This document shows, one piece after another, positions 7,800-17,700 of a DNA stretch of 64,000 nt. The stretch is taken from NCBI RefSeq assembly GCF_004078655.1, contig NZ_RZNC01000001.1, positions 682,001 through 746,000 on the forward strand, in the 5' to 3' direction. The DNA comes from Labedella populi (GTDB taxonomy: Bacteria; Actinomycetota; Actinomycetes; Actinomycetales; Microbacteriaceae). Position numbers and translations under genes: made by a program. Numbering within the stretch: the stretch's first letter is position 1; each line of letters opens with the position of its first letter. The notes under the pieces are model-generated. The model saw nothing but the letters and a program-made list of their open reading frames with translations, had not been told where the DNA came from and did not search any database.

Positions 7800-8849
7800 A
7801 TGCATGCCGCCGTCATTCACGCCGCCCACGATGTCCGCTTCGAGTCCGTTCCGGACCCCGTCCTCTCCACGGGAGGCGACGCGATCGTCCGTGTCGTCGC
7901 CGCGTGCGTGTGCGGCTCGGACCTGTGGCCCTACCGCGGGGTGACGGAGACCGCGGCGCCGAAACGCATCGGGCACGAGTTCGTCGGCGTCGTGGAGGAG
8001 ATCGGGCCTGACGTGCGCACCGTCTCCGTGGGTGATTTCGTGATCGCGCCGTTCTACGACTGCGACATGACGTGCGTCAACTGCCGCAACGGCTTCAGCA
8101 CGTCGTGCCTCGACGGCGGGTGGTGGGGCGCAGAGGACAAGCGGGGGGCCTTCGCGGACGGCGGTCAGGGCGAGCGCGTCCGCGTGCCTCATGCCGACGG
8201 CTCCCTCGTCGCGACGCCCGGCCAACCCGACGCTGCCCTCGTCCCGCACCTCCTGACCCTCGCGGACGTGATGGGAACGGGACACCACGCGGCGGTGTCG
8301 GCGGGTGTGGGGCCGGGATCGACGGTCGTCGTCGTGGGCGACGGCGCCGTCGGTCTCTGCGCCGTCCTCGCGTCGAAACGTCTCGGAGCCGAACGCATCG
8401 TCGCCATGTCGCGTCACGCCGACCGCCAGGCTCTCGCGCGCCGCTTCGGCGCCACTGACATCGTCGCCGAACGCGGTGACGAGGGCGTCGAGCGGATCCG
8501 CGCGATGTTCGACGGCATCGGCGCCGACCACGTGCTCGAGTGCGTCGGGACCAAGGAGTCGATGGACCAGGCGTTGCGTTCGGCACGACCCGGCGGACAG
8601 GTCGGCTTCGTGGGCGTTCCGAACGGCGGCCCGGAACTGCCGATGCGGCAGATGTTCAGCACCAATGTGGGCGTGCGCGGCGGTGTGGCACCCGTCCGCA
8701 ACTACATCGACGAGCTGCTGCCCGAAGTGCTCTCCGGGGCGATCGAACCCGGCCTCGTCTTCGACCTCGAGCTGCCGCTCTCGGAGGTCGGCGAGGCGTA
8801 CGCGGCGATGGACGAGCGCCGCGCCATCAAGGTCCTCCTGCGTCCGTGA
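7800..8849 (+). CDS. Zinc-dependent alcohol dehydrogenase (MDR family)
   Basis: 349 residues. The catalytic zinc ligands are visible as CGSD (about residue 38) and GHE (about residue 60). The structural zinc lobe is the four-cysteine stretch CDMTCVNCRNGFSTSC near residues 85-100. The nucleotide-binding loop is VVVVGDGAVGL. The protein should oxidise an alcohol or reduce an aldehyde with NAD(P) in the cytosol; substrate is not evident. GATDIVAERGDEGVERI and HVLECVGTKESM are the usual C-terminal landmarks. It is divergent from the baeRF operon and transcribed alone. Confidence 0.9.
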   Translation: MHAAVIHAAHDVRFESVPDPVLSTGGDAIVRVVAACVCGSDLWPYRGVTETAAPKRIGHEFVGVVEEIGPDVRTVSVGDFVIAPFYDCDMTCVNCRNGFSTSCLDGGWWGAEDKRGAFADGGQGERVRVPHADGSLVATPGQPDAALVPHLLTLADVMGTGHHAAVSAGVGPGSTVVVVGDGAVGLCAVLASKRLGAERIVAMSRHADRQALARRFGATDIVAERGDEGVERIRAMFDGIGADHVLECVGTKESMDQALRSARPGGQVGFVGVPNGGPELPMRQMFSTNVGVRGGVAPVRNYIDELLPEVLSGAIEPGLVFDLELPLSEVGEAYAAMDERRAIKVLLRP

Positions 8850-8932
8850 CGGTCCACCGAAGCCGCCACCCTGTTCGACGGCGTCGGGCACGGTGAGGGA
8901 CTTTCCGCACGCCGGCCGTCGAAGAGGATGAT

Positions 8933-11566
8933 GTGAGCGACATCGGAGTCTTCGGCGCCCCCCGCGTGTCGCCAGGTCTCGTCCACCGCCCGGCGCTCGA
9001 GAGTCGACTCGACGACGACGCGATGATCACGACGATCGTCGCGGGAGCCGGCTACGGCAAGACGACGCTCCTGGCGAGCTGGGCCTCGACGCGTCGCGTC
9101 CCCGGCGTATGGGTGGACGGGGCCATCGGCGCCGGTGACAGGGTGTCCTTCTGGAACAACGTCTTCGCGGTCGTGGCCCAGGCCGCAGACCGGGTGGGTT
9201 TCGGCGTCTTGCAGCACGCCGTCGTCCCGAAGCAGCCAATGGTCGACGATCGCGACATCCCCGCCGTCGTCACGACGTTCGCTCGGAGCATCTCCGGACC
9301 GTTCGTGCTCATCATCGACGGAGCAGAGGCGATCGACATCGACGCGGTCTCGGACGACCTCGTCGCGTTCGTGCGCTTCGCCACGGCCTCGCACCTCTAC
9401 GTGGCCGATCGTCGTTCACGTTTCCGTCCCGCTCGCGCGGCCTCGGACGTGAGCGAGTCGCGGGTCACAGCTGACGACCTCCGATTCACGATCGATGAGA
9501 CGGCGCGACTCGTCGAGGCGCTGTCGCACCGGACGAGCGACCGGCTCGCTCCCGACGAGGTACACCGGCTGACGGACGGCGTCGTGGGTCTGGCGCGTCG
9601 AGTCGGCGGCGTTTCGCGCAAGGACTCGGTACGCGGCGACGAGGTGAAGGAGCTCCTGCGTCCGTGGGTGGCGGATGTTGCACCGATCGTCGACGGAATC
9701 CGAGCGGCCGAGCGGCCTGACGCGTCGGCATCCTCGGAAGCCGAACACGTCGTGCCAGCAGCCCTCATGATCGCGGCGCTCGGACGGACGCGCGTCGACG
9801 AGGCCGCCTCGCTCACCGACCTCGCCCGGCCGACGGTCGTCGCTCTCCTCGACGCGGCCGCCGATCGGGGGATCGGTTCATGGGTCGACGGTGCGGGGGA
9901 GCGCTTCGCATTCGCCCGCATCGTCTCGCTCGCCGCGCGACTGGACGCTGCGGAGGAGTTGGACCCGGCCGGGATGCGCAGGGTCGCCGCGCGGTTCGCC
10001 CACCTCTTCGCGCGACGAGGCGACGCCGTGATCGCGTTCGGACAGGCCCTCGATGCCGCGGAATTCGACCTGGCCATCGCGATCGGAAAGCGATCCTTCC
10101 TCGACCTCGTGCGCGACGACACCCCGGGACTGCTTCGCCGACTCAAGCGCATACCGCTCGCGCGCCTGCGCCGGTACCCGCTCCTCGTGCTCTTCATCGC
10201 CATCCTCCACATGCAGTCCTCCCGCGGCCATGCTGCAGCGATGCTGCACTTCCGTCTCGCCGAGCAGCTCGCGCGCTCCTCCGAGGCGAGCGCCTCCGCC
10301 GACGATCGAGCCCTCATGATCGGCGTCCGGAGCGCGACGGTGCGGATGCAGGGAAGGTTCGACAAGGCCGTCCCGATGGCGCGCGAGTTCCTCGACCGGT
10401 TCGACCGACTGACCGTGGAGGAGCAGGACCGATTGAGCACTCTCAGTCGGCACTTCCTCTGGCAGGTGGCCCACACGCTCCTGTTCTCAGGGGACACCGC
10501 CGGTGCCGTCGGGGCGGCCCAGCGCATGCTCGGTGTGCCCGTGCCCCCGGAGGTCGAGAAGGATCGGGGTATCCATCCGGCCCTCACTCTCGCGGCGGCA
10601 GCCCACGCGATCGACGGATCGATGACGGTCGCCGGGGAGACCCTCGCAGAGGCGATGACGCACCCGCCGCGTCGGAGCGCTTTCCATCACGTGTGGGAGA
10701 CGACCGCTGAAGCCCTCGCAGCGATCGAACGCGGCGACTTCGCCGCCGCTCGCACGCTCCTCGACGACCTCGATCACGATCTCGCCGGTGGTGAGTACTG
10801 GCCGATCGACCTCGTCATCCGCGTGATGGCCGACCTCGGCGACGGCCGCCTCGACGCAGCGATCGAGCGCACGAGAGCCGTCGCCACCGGTGACTCGCCT
10901 CCTCGCCAGGCCGTCGCGACGCGGGACAGCGTCATCGTCCTCTTCGGGCTGCTGTCCCTCGCGGGGCGGCCGTCGGGAACGGCCCAGAGCGTCTTGCGCC
11001 ACGTGTCCGGGCCGGGTCCGCTCCGGTGGCTCGCAGAGGCGATGATCGCTCTTCGCGACGGCGAGTTCCTGAAGGCCGCTGGGCTGACGCGCAATGCGCT
11101 CGGAGAGGGAACGGTGTCCCCGCGTGTCCGGTGCGGCGCGCTTCTCGTGCGCGCGGCGGCTCTCGCCGCGGCCGGTCAGGAGGACGCGGCCGCACGCGCG
11201 GCGGCGTCCGCGTTGGACCTCATGCAGGAAAACGGCCTCGCGACACCCTGGTTGCTGCTCTCAGCGGCCGAGCGTGCCGATCTCCTCGGAATGGTCGGCA
11301 CGGCCGATGTCCCGGTCGAGCTCGCCGACGCCCTCGGTCGGATGCCCGTCGTCTTCGTCGACGGTGCACGCGTCGAACGGCCGACGGCACGCGAGCACGA
11401 GGTCCTCGTCCAACTCGCGGCGGGCGCGACGATTTCCGAGGTCGCGCGGGCCTCGGGCGTCTCGCCCAACACCGTCAAGACGCACCGGGCGCGCATCTAC
11501 CGGAAGCTCGGCGTCGACAATCGGGCCGACGCCGTGCGGGTCGCTCTCGAGCACGACCTCCTCTGA
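8933..11566 (+). CDS. Large LuxR-family (MalT/LAL-like) transcriptional regulator
   Basis: 877 residues, GTG start with GAAGAGGATG just upstream. The N-terminus carries a Walker A loop GAGYGKTTLL (residues 36-45) and a Walker-B-like FVLIIDGAEAI, typical of STAND ATPases. The middle consists of helical TPR-like repeats. The C-terminal 60 residues are a LuxR helix-turn-helix: PTAREHEVLVQLAAGATISE, then SGVSPNTVKTHRARIYRKLG. Such proteins bind DNA after a ligand and ATP switch. The gene lies directly upstream of the giant surface-protein gene on the same strand, separated by a hairpin, so regulation of that gene is plausible but unproven. Confidence 0.87.
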   Translation: MSDIGVFGAPRVSPGLVHRPALESRLDDDAMITTIVAGAGYGKTTLLASWASTRRVPGVWVDGAIGAGDRVSFWNNVFAVVAQAADRVGFGVLQHAVVPKQPMVDDRDIPAVVTTFARSISGPFVLIIDGAEAIDIDAVSDDLVAFVRFATASHLYVADRRSRFRPARAASDVSESRVTADDLRFTIDETARLVEALSHRTSDRLAPDEVHRLTDGVVGLARRVGGVSRKDSVRGDEVKELLRPWVADVAPIVDGIRAAERPDASASSEAEHVVPAALMIAALGRTRVDEAASLTDLARPTVVALLDAAADRGIGSWVDGAGERFAFARIVSLAARLDAAEELDPAGMRRVAARFAHLFARRGDAVIAFGQALDAAEFDLAIAIGKRSFLDLVRDDTPGLLRRLKRIPLARLRRYPLLVLFIAILHMQSSRGHAAAMLHFRLAEQLARSSEASASADDRALMIGVRSATVRMQGRFDKAVPMAREFLDRFDRLTVEEQDRLSTLSRHFLWQVAHTLLFSGDTAGAVGAAQRMLGVPVPPEVEKDRGIHPALTLAAAAHAIDGSMTVAGETLAEAMTHPPRRSAFHHVWETTAEALAAIERGDFAAARTLLDDLDHDLAGGEYWPIDLVIRVMADLGDGRLDAAIERTRAVATGDSPPRQAVATRDSVIVLFGLLSLAGRPSGTAQSVLRHVSGPGPLRWLAEAMIALRDGEFLKAAGLTRNALGEGTVSPRVRCGALLVRAAALAAAGQEDAAARAAASALDLMQENGLATPWLLLSAAERADLLGMVGTADVPVELADALGRMPVVFVDGARVERPTAREHEVLVQLAAGATISEVARASGVSPNTVKTHRARIYRKLGVDNRADAVRVALEHDLL

Positions 11567-11701
11567 GCGCCGGGTCGTCGAGAGATACCCCCCGATCGGG
11601 GTGGGATGACCTGAGCGGGTGACAATCGTGAACGGCCTGCCAGACGTCCATAGGCTCGACGACGGCCACCGCAGACCCGAACTGAGGCTCGGCCTTCCGC
11701 A

Positions 11702-11749
11702 GATGCACACGCCCCGAGCGATTGCCCCCCCGCCCGGGGCGTGCATCTT
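11702..11749 (+). promoter_or_regulatory. Strong hairpin before the giant surface-protein gene
   Basis: GATGCACACGCCCCG pairs with CGGGGCGTGCATC (two-base bulge), followed by TTTC. It ends about 25 nt before the GTG start at 11775. It could be the terminator of the regulator gene at 8933 or an attenuator in the leader of the surface-protein gene. Confidence 0.55.
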
Positions 11750-11774
11750 TCAGCACCAACCCGAGAGTCTCCCC

Positions 11775-14700
11775 GTGTCTGTTCCATACCCTCGTCGGCA
11801 GCGCACCCGCGCTCACGTCTCCTCGCTCCGGCAGTCTCGTTCCGCCTTCACCGCGGCCATGGCGATCGTGCTCGCCGTCATCGGGGGAGGACTCACGGCG
11901 TCCCCGGCCTTCGCGGCGATCGCTGCGCTCTCGATCACGAAGACGGTCGAGGGCGGCGATGCGGCGTCATTCATCCCGGGAGACGAGTTCTCCTACACGA
12001 TCACCGTCGGTTGCGACGACGAGGACTGCGTCGACGCAGAACTGGTAGACCCCCTGCCGACCGAGCTCGCCGGCTTCGAGATTCTGTCGACCTCTGTCGA
12101 GCCGCCGAGTCAGGCCGCCGCTCTCGAACTCCGGGGCTGCGCCGACGTCGTGACCGAGGAGTGCATTCTCGCCGTGGAGTTCCGGCAATCGCTCGCCGAC
12201 GGCGTCGGCATCCGCGCCGGTGCCACCTACCAGGTCTCCCTCACCCTCAAGGTGCCGCAGGATCTGCAGCCGACCTGGTCGTCTAACGGCGACACGATCG
12301 TCAACACGGCCACGGCTCTCGCCGCGACGGCCGACACCGTCAGCGATCCCGCGAGCATCGTCGTCACGATCGCGACGGACGTCGACGTGGACGTCGACAA
12401 GGCGTGGGAGCCGTCGAGCCAGCAGTTCGAGCCGGGAGCCTCCTCGACGGTCTCGCTCGGCATCCGGAACGCCTCCAACATCTCCGCGGGCTCCCTCACG
12501 CTGCAGGAACCAGGTTCGGCCGACGCCGGGGAGGCGGCGCTCGCCTCCGACAACCCCTTCCGCATCGTGGATCTCGCAGGGCTCGGAGCAGTCACCGCTC
12601 CGGAGGGCGCTGATCGCATCACCGTCGATGCCTTCGTCTACGACGCCGGCTCCTGGAACTGGGTCGTCGGCGGCGAGACCCCCGTCGGTGAGGCCGCCCT
12701 GCCCGCCGGTGTCGATCCGGCCGCCGTCGGCGGTCTCCGCTTCACGTTCTCAGCGACGGACGGATCGACGATCGTCGCCGTCGGCGGCGCCGGGAGCGTC
12801 GAGATGAACGTCGTCCAGCGCGCCACGGATCGGGAGACCGGGGCATCCCTCGTCCTCGGCGCCGATGTCGTCAACGTCGTCGCGGGGACGGTCCTGCCGG
12901 TCACGGGCGAACCGGTCACCGCGACGGCAGAAGCCGCGTACGAGATCGGCAGCCTCGATGTCGAGGTCATGGCGACGAAGAGCATCAACCCCGAACGCGT
13001 GCCCGCCGGCTCCAGCGCGACGGCGTCGATCGGTGCTCGCAACGACTCCAACGGCGTCCTCACGCGACTCGTCCTCGCCGACGAGGGCTACTTCACCCCC
13101 GACGTCATGTTCGGCGGTTTCAGCGGTCCTCTCGCGCTGCCGGCAGGCGCGACACGCGCGACGGTGACGTGGACGTACAGCGATGGTTCCACCGTCGACG
13201 CGGCGGTCGGACCGGGAACGGCGCCCTCTCCCTCCGACGCTCCAGCCGCCGAGCACCTCACGGGCTTCTCGATCGCCTATACGGGAGCCATCGAGGCGGG
13301 CGCAACCGTCGCGGCGGACTTCGAGATCGCGATCCGGGAATCGGCCGTCCCCGAAAAGGAGTCCGGGCCGCTCGAGACGGTCAACACCCTCGTCGCGACG
13401 GGTGAGAACGCCGCAGGAACGGCCACAGCCGAAGCCGAAGCCCCCCTCGACGTGTTCTTCCCCGACATTCGACTGGTGCTCGATAAGACGATCTCACCGA
13501 GCGGAGCCGTCGCGGCAGGCGGGACCGTCGTCGTCCAGACGCCGGTCGCGACGAGCACCGACTCGGCGTTCGTGACCCCGACGTCGATCGTCGTCGACGA
13601 CGTGTGGCGAGAGGGACGCGAGAGCGACTTCTGGAACGCGTTCACGCCGCTCGCGATCGCGCCGACGCAGGTGCCCGTCGGCTCGACGCTCACGGTCTCC
13701 TTCTCGACAGACGGCGGCGCCACGTGGCAGACGCTCACCGACGTCGACGCGACGGCGGGCACGCGGGTGGTCTCCGGGTCCCTCGCGGACCTCGCCTCCG
13801 CGAACGGGGTCGACCTCAACGTCGAACTCGTCACGGGGCTGCGTTACAGCTTCCGCGACGGCGTCGGTTTCGCGGCCGGCACGACCGTCTCCCCGAACAC
13901 CGTCTTCCAGGCCCGATCGACGCTCCGCGGGTCGCCGGATACGGCGACCTCGATCGCCGATGCCGACCCCTCGGTCTACGAGAACCGGGCGTTCGCCGTC
14001 GCGGAAGGCGCCGTCGACGGCGGGTCCGTCGTCCGGAGCGACGAGGTCGACGATGTCGCCGTCGGCTCGATCGTCTCGTTCGACGGCGTCGGCTCGGTAC
14101 TCGCGAACAAGCGCTTCACGGTGCCGGGCGGTTCGGCGAACCTCGACTTCGTGAACGCTCAGTCGGGCGAACGTGCCGGTACGCTCCTCGCGTGGGGTGT
14201 CACGGCGACCGGCTACGACTCCGTCGTCGTCTCGGACGCCGCTGGTAACGAGACGTCGCCGCAGGACACCGTCTTCCAGGCGTTCGACCTCACGCGGATC
14301 GCTCCCGTCACCTTCCAGCGCGACCCGCTCCTCCGGTGGGACACCGTGTCGGCCGTCGACCTGTTCATCGACGGAGCGTGGCAACGCGTCCCGGCGCCGG
14401 GTGGCAACTGGATGAACGGCTCGGGCTTCGTGGGCTACATCCTGAGCGCGTCGGAGCGCGCCGCCACGACAGGCGTGCGCATCACGGTCGTGCCGAACGA
14501 CGCGGCGCGCGAGTCGAGCTCTGACCCGCTCGCTCCGCCCGTCGGCTCCGGCGTCGCGACGAGCACGGCGACGGGAGTCCGTCCGCTCGACCTGGTCTGG
14601 ACGCTCCGCAACGTCGTCCGCGTCGAGGACGCCGCCGGTCGCTGGGTCACGTCCGAGCACGGCTACAACGACGAGGATCCCGCGACCGTCTGGAACAGCA

Positions 14701-17700
14701 TGTCGGTCGGCGGAGTGCAGGGCGGCAGCCCCGTCGAGCCCCGCACCGCTCGCGACAGCCTGACGATCATCGACCAGGCGCCTCTCGTGTCGGTGCGGAA
14801 GAGCTCGAACACGACGATGATCCCCGTGCCGTTCGCCGGTGACGTCGCTCCGTCGGACTACCCGACCCTCGATTTCACCATCACGGCAACCAACGACAGC
14901 TCCGCACGAGCGCCCTACATCCGCGTGACGGACCCGATGCCCTGTGTCGACACGGCGCAGCAGGACTGTCTCGCTGGGCCCGGCGAGTGGGACGCGGATC
15001 CGTTCGATGGCCTCCCGTACGAGCCAGACGACAACCCGTTCGAGATGCTCACGATCACGCACCTCGGATTCTCGATCGCGAATGCCGGAGTGGACCCGGC
15101 CGCCTCGACTGTGGCGCTGCGCCGACTGGCTGCGGACGGGTCGCTCTCGACGAGCCTGGTGAGCGTCACGGCCGCCGAAGCGCTCACCCCGGCCCAACTC
15201 GCCGACGTCGTCGGCGTGAGCGTGCTCTACCAGGGCACCTCCCCCGAGACCACGGGCGGCACGATCGTCACCGGTGCCCCGCTGACCCTCGTGCTCACGG
15301 CGCAGTTGCGAGTCACCGAGCGCAGCGACGCATCGATCCCTGTCGAGCCCTTCGTCGTCGCGAACTACGCCTTCGTCCAGGGACACGATCCCGTGCTCGC
15401 GGAGGACGGTGCTCCGTACGACTCCGACACAGACGGGTTCGACCTCGTCGGGGGACGGCTCGACGTGACGGCCCAGAAGACCATCGCACCGGACGCGTTG
15501 CTCGAGAAGAACCGAGCGGAGCCCGTCTCCGTCTTGTTGCGCGCAACGGGCGGTGCGTCGACGGTCGCGACCAATCGCGTGGTGATCTCCGACACGGATG
15601 CCGGCTTCTGGAGCCGGTTCGCCCTCTCCTCGCTCGGTTCTGTGACGTTGCCGGCCGGCTCAGACCGCGTGCGGGTCGACGTGCGGACGGGCGCAGACGA
15701 GTGGGTCGAGGGTGTTCCTGCCGCCGCGGCGGCGCTCCCCGCTCTCGATGTCGCCGACGTGACCGGGATACGCTTCGTCTTTACCCGGGCCGATGGCGGT
15801 GTCTTCTCGCACACGGCCCCTCCGGCCGGATGGACGGCGACCGCGGCGCTTACGGTCCGACTCCTCGACACGGTCCGCGGGAGCGGTGAGGAGATCCCCT
15901 TCCCGAGCGTCATCGACAACGCGATCGATGTCGTATCCGAGCGTACGGACGACCCCGAGATCTACGCGAGCGCCGCGGCCGAGGCGAGCGACACTATCGC
16001 CCTTGAGACGGGGACGTACCAGCTGGACGTGGAGAAGAGCCCTGCGGGCAACATGCACACGGTCTCACCCGGAGAGAGTACGCCGTGGACCCTCGAGTTC
16101 ACCAACACGGGATCGGGCTTCCTCACCGTCGACGAGTTCGTCGACACGCTGCCGGCCGAGCTGTCCTTCGACCAGGTGCCGCCGGTGTACGAGGCGTCGG
16201 AGGGTGGGACGCTCCCGATGGAGGTCGAACATCGTTACGACGCCGCTACGCACCAGTTGTCCTTCTCCTGGCCGGACGGCAGTCGTATGCGTCCGGGTGA
16301 GACGTTCCGGATCACGGTCGGTCTCGTCCTCGAGCCCGGGCTCCAGGTGGGGCAGCGGACCACGAACCGCTTCGTCGTGACGACCGCGCAGGAACTCTCG
16401 GCGTGCACGAACACGTCGGGCAACGGACAAGGAGTCCTCACCGGTTCGGCCGCGACGGAGTGCGGGACGAGCAACTTCGTCCAGCCGACGCCCGGCGCGT
16501 CGCTCGCCACCTACAAGGGTGTCAAGGGCGAGATCGATGGTGACCTCGTGTCGGGCGCCGTCAACGTCCAGTCACCGGCTACCGAGTGCGTCCCCGATCG
16601 CGACGGGTATGTGCAGACACCCTGCGCAGCCCTCACGGCCCTCGGGGCGACCGACGAATGGAAGCTCCAGGTCGTCAACAGCGGCACCGAGGGGTACTCG
16701 CGCGTGACGCTGGTCGACCCCCTGCCCGCACCGGGCGACCGGATGCTGGCCACGGGTGGATCCCGGGCGTCGACGTTCCGTCCCGTCTTCGATTCGGCTT
16801 TCGGCGTCGAGGCCCGGACCATCCCCGCCGGAGCGACCCTCGTATGGTCGGTGACCACCGACGCCGCGCCGTGCGTCGGCACCGGGACCACGACGTGGCC
16901 GAGCGACCCGACGTGTGAGGCTAACGCCTGGGTCCCGTCCGCCGACTTCGCCGGCGACTGGGCCGACGTCACGGCCCTTCGCGCCGACGTCGACTTCGCC
17001 GCTTCGCCCTCCGGGGTGATGACCCCGGGCCAGACCCTCCAGCTCGCATACCGCACGGTCAATGTGCCGGCATCGGCGGAGGAGCCGGAAGCGGCACCGA
17101 TCGACGTCCCGGTCGTTGACGACGTCGCATGGAACCAGTTCGGCGCGTTCGCGTCCCTCGCGGGAGGCGGGACTCTCCAGCGGGCACCTGTCAAGGCGGG
17201 AGTCACGCTCCTCGGCGGTCCGCTTGAGATCGAGAAGGTCGTCGACGGTCCGGGTTCCGGCTACGCCCCCGATTCGTTCCGCGTCGACGTCTCCTGCGTC
17301 GTCGGGGGAGCGGCCGTCGACATGGGTACCAATGCCGAGGTCACCCTCGACGAGAGCGGCTCCTACCGTCACCGCATCGACGGCATCCCCCTCGGTGCCG
17401 ATTGCACCGTCGAGGAGGATGGCGAGGTCGGGGAGTTCGGCGAGTCCGCTCGTGTCGGCAGCCCGTCGGCCGTCTCGATCCTCCAGTCGCAGGGCGAGGA
17501 CGGTGCGGTGCCCGCCGGTCAGGCCGTGACGATCACGAACGTGTACGAGCTGGGTGGTATCAGCATCACGAAGGCCGTCGACACGGCCGCGACAGTGGGG
17601 TCCTTCGGGCCGTTCGGTGTCACGGTCGAGTGTGTGACCGCGCTCGGCGATCCCGTCGCGCTCGACCCGTCGGACTCGGAGTTCGTGCTCGAGGCCGGTG

